64,000 nt of DNA from Streptomyces sp. PR69. Its GTDB lineage: Bacteria > Actinomycetota > Actinomycetes > Streptomycetales > Streptomycetaceae. The stretch's first letter is position 1. Each line of letters starts with the position of its first letter. Positions 59,696 to 64,000 of this stretch are shown piece after piece. Made by a program: the position numbers and the translations under genes. The notes beneath the pieces are model-generated. The model worked only from the letters and a program-made list of their open reading frames with translations. It was not told the origin of the DNA and did no database searches. The DNA lies in NCBI RefSeq assembly GCF_026420845.1, contig NZ_JAOWCB010000024.1:1-64000 (forward strand). The letters are read 5' to 3'.

Positions 59696-60913
59696 ATGCT
59701 TGCCAGCGCGTCCCGCACGGCAGTCACACTCGGGGCGGGCGCGGCGCTCAGCGCCGTCCTGCTGACCCTCACGGCCGTCCCCGCACAGGCCGCGGGCGAC
59801 GCCGAGACGCCCCCCGATCTCACCGCGCTGTCCGGGGTGCTGAGCACCGCGCTGGACCAGAACGCCCCGGGCGCGATGGCCAGAATCGACGACGACAGCG
59901 CCGTCTACCGGCTCTCCAAGGGCGTCGCCGACAAGGCCACCGGGCGGGCGCTGAGCACCGAGGACCGCTTCCGCGTCGGCAGCGTCACCAAGTCCTTCTC
60001 CGCCGTCGTCCTCCTCCAGCTCGTCGACGAGGGGAAGGTCGACCTCGACGCCTCCGTCAACGACTATCTGCCCGGACTGCTGCCCGACGACCGGATCACG
60101 GTCCGTCATGTGCTCAGCCACCGCAGCGGCCTGTACGACTACACCAACGACATGTTCGCCCAGACCGTCCCCGGCTTCGAGTCCGTACGGAACAAGGTCT
60201 TCACCCTCCAGGAGCTGGTCGACCTCTCGCTGGAGCGGCCCCTGAACGGCGAGCCCGGCGGGCCGTACCGTTACTCCAACACCAACTTCGTCGTCGTCGG
60301 CATGCTCATCGAGAAGGTCTCCGGCCGCTCGCTCGCCGTCGAGTACCGCGACCGGATCATCCGGCCGCTGGGCTTGCGTGACACCAAGTACGTCCACCCG
60401 GGCACCCGCATCCCCGGCCGCTACACCCGCGGTTACCTCCCGGACGACGACCCTGCCAAGCCGGCCGCCGACGCCACGCACCAGACGGCCTCCTGGGCGC
60501 AGAGCGCCGGCGCGATGATCTCCAGCACCCGCGATCTGAACACCTTCTTCTCCGGGCTCTTCGACGGCCGGCTGCTGACCGCCGAGTCGCTGAAGCAGAT
60601 GCAGCAGTGGACGCCGGTCAACAGCACCCAGGGGTACGGCCTCGGGCTCCGCCGCCGGGATCTGTCCTGCGGGGTCTCCGTCTACGGCCACACCGGCACC
60701 ATGCAGGGCTACTACACCTACGCCTTCACCACGAAGGACGGAAAGCGCAGTCTGACGGCGATGGCCAACACCTCCAACAACGGGGCCGTGCTGGGCACCA
60801 TGGCGCGCACTCTGGAGGCCGCCTTCTGCGGCAAGCAGGCCGCGCCCGCCGCCAAGCAGCGCACCGCCGAGCCGAGGCATGAGGACATCGCGCCGAACGT
60901 CACCCTGCGGTGA
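59696..60913 (+). CDS. Secreted serine hydrolase, beta-lactamase/DD-peptidase family
   Basis: The 405-residue protein has a Sec signal peptide (LSAVLLTLTAVPAQAAG, cleavage near residue 32) and the class C beta-lactamase fold. The active-site motif is SVTK (about residue 98), the second motif is YSN in YRYSNTNFVVVG, and the third is HTG in VYGHTGTMQGYY. It resembles Streptomyces R61-type D-alanyl-D-alanine carboxypeptidases more than true beta-lactamases. The ATG has GGGGAG 8 bases upstream. It is probably monocistronic. Confidence 0.9.
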   Translation: MLASASRTAVTLGAGAALSAVLLTLTAVPAQAAGDAETPPDLTALSGVLSTALDQNAPGAMARIDDDSAVYRLSKGVADKATGRALSTEDRFRVGSVTKSFSAVVLLQLVDEGKVDLDASVNDYLPGLLPDDRITVRHVLSHRSGLYDYTNDMFAQTVPGFESVRNKVFTLQELVDLSLERPLNGEPGGPYRYSNTNFVVVGMLIEKVSGRSLAVEYRDRIIRPLGLRDTKYVHPGTRIPGRYTRGYLPDDDPAKPAADATHQTASWAQSAGAMISSTRDLNTFFSGLFDGRLLTAESLKQMQQWTPVNSTQGYGLGLRRRDLSCGVSVYGHTGTMQGYYTYAFTTKDGKRSLTAMANTSNNGAVLGTMARTLEAAFCGKQAAPAAKQRTAEPRHEDIAPNVTLR

Positions 60914-61035
60914 GGCGGAGGCGTCACCCCGCGGTAAGCGAGGAGGGCTTTCGGCGGCAGGCGCGGCGGGGCACTCTGGTGAGAACGGCCGACGGAGACG
61001 CCGGCCGGCGGTGACCCCTAGGCGGTGACAGGCGC

Positions 61036-61671
61036 ATGGCACGCACGGCCGGCATGGCAGGCGCGACGGCAAGGTCCCGGAGCTCGTCCTCGTCCTCGTA
61101 CGAGTGGAGGTTTGACTCCGGGCGCATCTGTCTGGACCTCGTGGCGTCCTCGGAGGCGGCCCATGCCGGGCGTGAGCCGCTCGCCGAGCCGGGGGTGCTC
61201 GCCCGCTGGCTGGTCGGCGCCGGGCTGGTGCCGGCCGGGACCCCGCTGCCCGGGGTGGACTCCCGCTGGGCCGCCCGCTTCGCCGAACTCCGCGACTGTG
61301 TGGCCCAGGTGGTCCGCGCCCAGATCGAGGGACGGCGCGCCGAGGCCGCCCTGGAGCGGGTGAACGCGTTCGCCGCCGCCCCGCCGCCCGCCGTCCGCGC
61401 CGTGCCCGGCGCGGACGGCTCGCTCGTACGGGCCATGTGGGCCGCGCCCGACTGCCGGGCGCTGCTCGCGGCCGTCGCCCGTGACGCCGTGGAGCTGCTG
61501 ACCGACCCGGCGGCCCGCGCCCGGCTGCGCCAGTGCGAGGGCGACAACTGCGGCCGGGTGTATCTGGACACCTCACGCGGGCAGCGCCGCCGCTGGTGCT
61601 CCAGCGAACTGTGCGGCAACCGCGAGCGTGTGGCCCGGCACCGCCGGCGGGCCGCCGCCGCGCATCTGTAG
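61036..61671 (+). CDS. ABATE / CGNR zinc-finger domain protein
   Basis: The 211-residue protein has a Ser-rich N-terminus, an ABATE-like domain (FDSGRICLDLVAS near residue 26) and a C-terminal CGNR zinc finger (CEGDNCGRVYLD, then CSSELCGNRERVARHRRR). CGNR proteins are presumed DNA-binding regulators; the ligand and targets are unknown. The ATG at 61036 lacks a strong ribosome site; an ATG at 61054 is possible. Confidence 0.88.
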   Translation: MARTAGMAGATARSRSSSSSSYEWRFDSGRICLDLVASSEAAHAGREPLAEPGVLARWLVGAGLVPAGTPLPGVDSRWAARFAELRDCVAQVVRAQIEGRRAEAALERVNAFAAAPPPAVRAVPGADGSLVRAMWAAPDCRALLAAVARDAVELLTDPAARARLRQCEGDNCGRVYLDTSRGQRRRWCSSELCGNRERVARHRRRAAAAHL

Positions 61672-61808
61672 CCGGCCGAAGAATCCCGAGCGCCAAAAGA
61701 TTCCCGATTTTCTCGCTGCCGCGTTGAGTGATCCACGCGCCGCCTCCGTACCCATGGGGGAGAGACCGCCAGCCGACTGTCAACAGGGTCTCGACCGGGA
61801 GGTTCAGG

Positions 61809-62405
61809 TTGCGCAAGGATGCCGCCGTGGCCGATGACCGTCCGCAACGGGCCCGCCATCGCAGCGAGAAGCGACGTGTCGACTCCACCGTCACCGCAGT
61901 CCCCGACGAGGAGTTGATGCGTGCGCTCTATCGTGAGCACGCGGGGCCGTTGCTCGCCTATGTGCTGCGTCTTGTCGCCGGCGACCGCCAGCGTGCCGAG
62001 GACGTGGTGCAGGAGACGCTCATCCGTGCCTGGAAGAACGCCGGTCAGCTCAATCGGGCCACCGGCTCTGTCAGACCCTGGCTGGTGACGGTCGCCCGGC
62101 GCATCGTCATCGACGGTCACCGCAGCCGGCAGGCCCGGCCGCAGGAGGTCGATCCGGCACCGCTTGAGGTCATGCCCGCGGAGGACGAGATCGACAAGGC
62201 GTTGTGGCTGATGACGCTCTCAGATGCGCTCGATGATTTGACGCCCGCTCACCGGGAAGTCCTGGTCGAGACATACTTCAAGGGGCGCACGGTCAATGAG
62301 GCGGCCGAGACGCTCGGCATACCCAGCGGGACGGTGCGGTCCCGAGTGTTCTATGCGCTCCGTTCCATGAAGCTCGCTCTGGAAGAGAGGGGGGTCACGG
62401 CATGA
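61809..62405 (+). CDS. sigU: ECF sigma factor, SigU-like
   Basis: A TTG at 61809 with GGGAGG 6 bases upstream gives 198 residues; a GTG at 61827 with AAGGA is the alternative. Region 2 has LMRALYREHAGPLLAYVLRL and RAEDVVQETLIRAWKN, and region 4 has LTPAHREVLVETYFKGRTVNEAAETLGIPSGTVRSRV. The stop overlaps the ATG of an anti-sigma gene (ATGA). The pair and its place after narK-nnaR match sigU-rsuA of S. coelicolor; the symbol rests on synteny. Confidence 0.85.
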   Translation: MRKDAAVADDRPQRARHRSEKRRVDSTVTAVPDEELMRALYREHAGPLLAYVLRLVAGDRQRAEDVVQETLIRAWKNAGQLNRATGSVRPWLVTVARRIVIDGHRSRQARPQEVDPAPLEVMPAEDEIDKALWLMTLSDALDDLTPAHREVLVETYFKGRTVNEAAETLGIPSGTVRSRVFYALRSMKLALEERGVTA

Positions 62406-63421
62406 ACACATATGAGCCACGGCAGGAGCCCGGGCAGGAACAGGAGTCCATCCACGACACCGTCGGCGCGTATGTGCTGGGCATCCTGGACGACGCCGAG
62501 GCCACCGCCTTCGAGGCGCATCTGGCGGGCTGCGACATCTGCGCGGCCCATCTGGAGGAGTTCTCCGGGATCGAGCCGATGCTGGCGATGCTGGCCGAGG
62601 CCCACGCCCCGGCCCCGCCGCCGCAGCAGCAGGAGCCGGGCGCCCCCGGACTGCCCGGCGTACCGGATCAGGGCGCGGCGGACACAGGCCCGGCGGCGTC
62701 CGGTCTGACGCAGGGCATGGGGCCGCTGCCCGGGATGCGTGATATGTCGTCGGTGCCGGGCCTTCCGGACTTCCAGCAGAGAGCCGGCGGACGCAGGTCC
62801 GGCAACCGCCCTGCCGATCGTTCTGCCAACCGCTCCGGCGGCCGCTCCTCCGCACGCCGCTCCGCCGTCCCCCAGCAGCCCGGCCCCAGGATGCTCGACG
62901 GACTCCTCGGCGAGGTCGCCGTCAAGCGGGACCGGCGGCGCAAGCGCGGCCTGTATCTGGTCGCCGCGGCCGCGGCGCTGGTCATCGGCGGCCCCACCGT
63001 CGCGGTCGTGGTCACTGCCGACGACGCGGGAGCGGGCGGGCGCAACGCCGCGGGGGAGCCGACCGGGGAGACGGCCTTCGAGGGCACGGACGAGCAGATC
63101 CGGGCCACGGACCCGACGACCAAGGTCAGCGCCGTCGTCGGCATGCAGGACAAGGCCTGGGGCACCCGCGCGGTGCTGGAGCTGAAGAACGTCAAGGGCC
63201 CGCTGCGGTGCAGCCTCGTCGCCGTCTCCAAGACCGGCGAGGAGGAGGTCGTCACCTCCTGGGCCGTCCCGGAGTGGGGATACGGCATCCCCGGCAGCCA
63301 GCACAAGAGCGCCAAGGACCCGCTCTATGTGCAGGGCGGCGCGGCCATGGAGCGGAACGACATCGATCACTTCGAGGTGCGCACCTTCGAAGGCGAGCGC
63401 CTGGTGGAGGTGGACGCCTGA
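62402..63421 (+). CDS. rsuA: Membrane anti-sigma factor, RsuA-like
   Basis: The 339-residue protein has an N-terminal zinc-binding anti-sigma domain (HLAGCDICAAHLEEF, an HxxxCxxC motif near residues 40-48) and a Pro/Gly-rich linker. A basic segment (RRRKRG) precedes one membrane helix (LYLVAAAAALVIGGPTVAVVV, about residues 183-203), and an extracellular domain of about 135 residues follows. It should hold the adjacent sigma factor at the membrane until an envelope signal releases it. It is translationally coupled to the sigma gene. Confidence 0.88.
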   Translation: MNTYEPRQEPGQEQESIHDTVGAYVLGILDDAEATAFEAHLAGCDICAAHLEEFSGIEPMLAMLAEAHAPAPPPQQQEPGAPGLPGVPDQGAADTGPAASGLTQGMGPLPGMRDMSSVPGLPDFQQRAGGRRSGNRPADRSANRSGGRSSARRSAVPQQPGPRMLDGLLGEVAVKRDRRRKRGLYLVAAAAALVIGGPTVAVVVTADDAGAGGRNAAGEPTGETAFEGTDEQIRATDPTTKVSAVVGMQDKAWGTRAVLELKNVKGPLRCSLVAVSKTGEEEVVTSWAVPEWGYGIPGSQHKSAKDPLYVQGGAAMERNDIDHFEVRTFEGERLVEVDA

Positions 63422-63483
63422 CAGACCCGCCCCCTTGGCGTACGGTTGACGGCTGCCCAGCGCACGTCAGAAGGGGGCCCACG

Positions 63484-64000
63484 GTGGCCGCGCACGATAC
63501 CGCCGTCGACTCGGTCCGCGACCGTGAGATCGCGGTCGAACAGGAACATCTGGACAAGGTGTACCGCCGCCTTGAGGAGAAGATCCACGAGGCGGAGTTC
63601 CTCATGGACGACGCCGCCAAGCGCGGCCAGGTCGGCACGCCCGGAGCGCTCGCCGAGCGGGACGCCCAGGTTTTCCGGGCCGGCGTCCACCTCAACCGCC
63701 TGAACAGCGAATTCGAGGACTTCCTCTTCGGCCGTATCGACCTGCTGTACGGCAAGGACGGCAAGAAGGGCCCCGACGGCGCGTACACCTCCGTCGAGCC
63801 CGCCGACGACGCGATCGGGCCGGACAACACCGCGGAGATCGGCGAGACCCTGCACATCGGCCGCATCGGCGTCCTGGACGCCGAATACGCCCCGCTGGTG
63901 ATCGACTGGCGGGCCCCCGCCGCCGCGCCCTTCTACCGCTCCACCCCGGTCGACCCCGGCCGGGTGGTACGCCGCCGCGTCATCCGCTCCAAGGGCCGCA
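63484..64000 (+). CDS. HelD/HelR-type UvrD-like helicase, 5' part
   Basis: The gene starts at the GTG at 63484 and runs off the window after about 172 residues. The N-terminus is a coiled-coil-like helix pair (REIAVEQEHLDKVYRRLEEK) followed by LLYGKDG, IGRIGVLDAEYAPLVIDWRAP and PFYRSTPVDPGRVVRRR. These are hallmarks of the RNA-polymerase-recycling HelD/HelR ATPases related to UvrD. HelR members confer rifamycin tolerance, but I see no rifamycin-associated inverted repeat in the 62-base leader, so an ordinary HelD role is as likely. Motor motifs lie outside the window. Confidence 0.82.
   Translation, partial: MAAHDTAVDSVRDREIAVEQEHLDKVYRRLEEKIHEAEFLMDDAAKRGQVGTPGALAERDAQVFRAGVHLNRLNSEFEDFLFGRIDLLYGKDGKKGPDGAYTSVEPADDAIGPDNTAEIGETLHIGRIGVLDAEYAPLVIDWRAPAAAPFYRSTPVDPGRVVRRRVIRSKGR

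Noticed and set aside
59696..60913. Acquired beta-lactamase resistance gene
   Set aside because: Composition matches the neighbours, no mobile features are present, and the motifs fit a DD-peptidase-like serine hydrolase as well as a beta-lactamase.
80..63421. bldA-type TTA codons as developmental switches
   Set aside because: TTA or TAA strings I checked (for example near 1848, 4438, 6354 and 17222) are out of frame; none was confirmed in frame, though I could not scan every codon exhaustively.
63422..63483. Rifamycin-associated element before the helicase
   Set aside because: No inverted repeat of the expected type is present in the 62-base leader.

Overview
This is a chromosomal window from a high-GC actinomycete, almost certainly a Streptomyces. 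The GC content is very high, GTG and TTG starts are common, and translational coupling through ATGA overlaps is frequent. Gene content and order match the conserved Streptomyces core around mtrAB-lpqB, secA, the NAD-glutamate dehydrogenase, pkaA/pkaB, prfB, ftsEX, smpB-ssrA, narK-nnaR and a sigU-like sigma factor. This is recognition from memory of S. coelicolor gene order; no alignment was run. No rRNA, tRNA, CRISPR array, IS element, prophage or recognisable biosynthetic cluster is present. The only small stable RNA gene seen is tmRNA.

Layout. 80-5483 (minus): a tightly coupled membrane operon (glycerophosphodiesterase-type membrane protein, DUF4129, DUF4350, MoxR ATPase, DUF58). 5663-11449 (plus): mtnA, then the overlapping mtrA-mtrB-lpqB signalling operon. 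11644-14355: a ComF-like protein, the ribosome hibernation factor behind a two-hairpin leader, and an orphan NarL-type regulator. 14375-16240 (minus): a YcaQ-family DNA glycosylase and a GNAT acetyltransferase. 16493-22683: secA, an Rv3235-family protein, a DUF6912-type protein, a HAD hydrolase and a DJ-1/PfpI protein. 23278-28251: the 180-kDa-class NAD-glutamate dehydrogenase. 28458-37334: three large glycosyltransferase/glycerophosphotransferase fusion proteins, one with a degenerate glycosyltransferase domain. 37545-41195 (minus): a sugar ABC transporter without its own ATPase, one permease of which carries a large extracytoplasmic beta-domain insertion. 41420-48983: an FHA-FtsK ATPase divergent from two membrane Ser/Thr kinases. 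49502-56323: prfB, a sortase-type LAETG surface protein with 24 pentapeptide repeats, a zinc-ribbon mini-protein, ftsEX, an S41 protease, smpB and ssrA. 56421-59560: a LysR fragment and the nitrate module narK-nnaR with GlnR-type boxes. 59696-64000: a serine hydrolase, a CGNR protein, an ECF sigma/anti-sigma pair and the start of a HelD/HelR-type helicase.

Common themes are envelope biogenesis and surveillance (MtrAB-LpqB, FtsEX, teichoic-acid-like polymer enzymes, sortase substrate, kinases), protein quality control (tmRNA-SmpB with a sigma-R-type promoter) and nitrogen metabolism (GDH, NarK, NnaR). Most genes are orthodox core genes. The items most worth a second look are the pseudo-glycosyltransferase fusion, the permease with a Cna-B/SdrD-like insertion, the shortened tmRNA tag, the repeat-bearing LAETG protein, and several intergenic inverted and tandem repeats.
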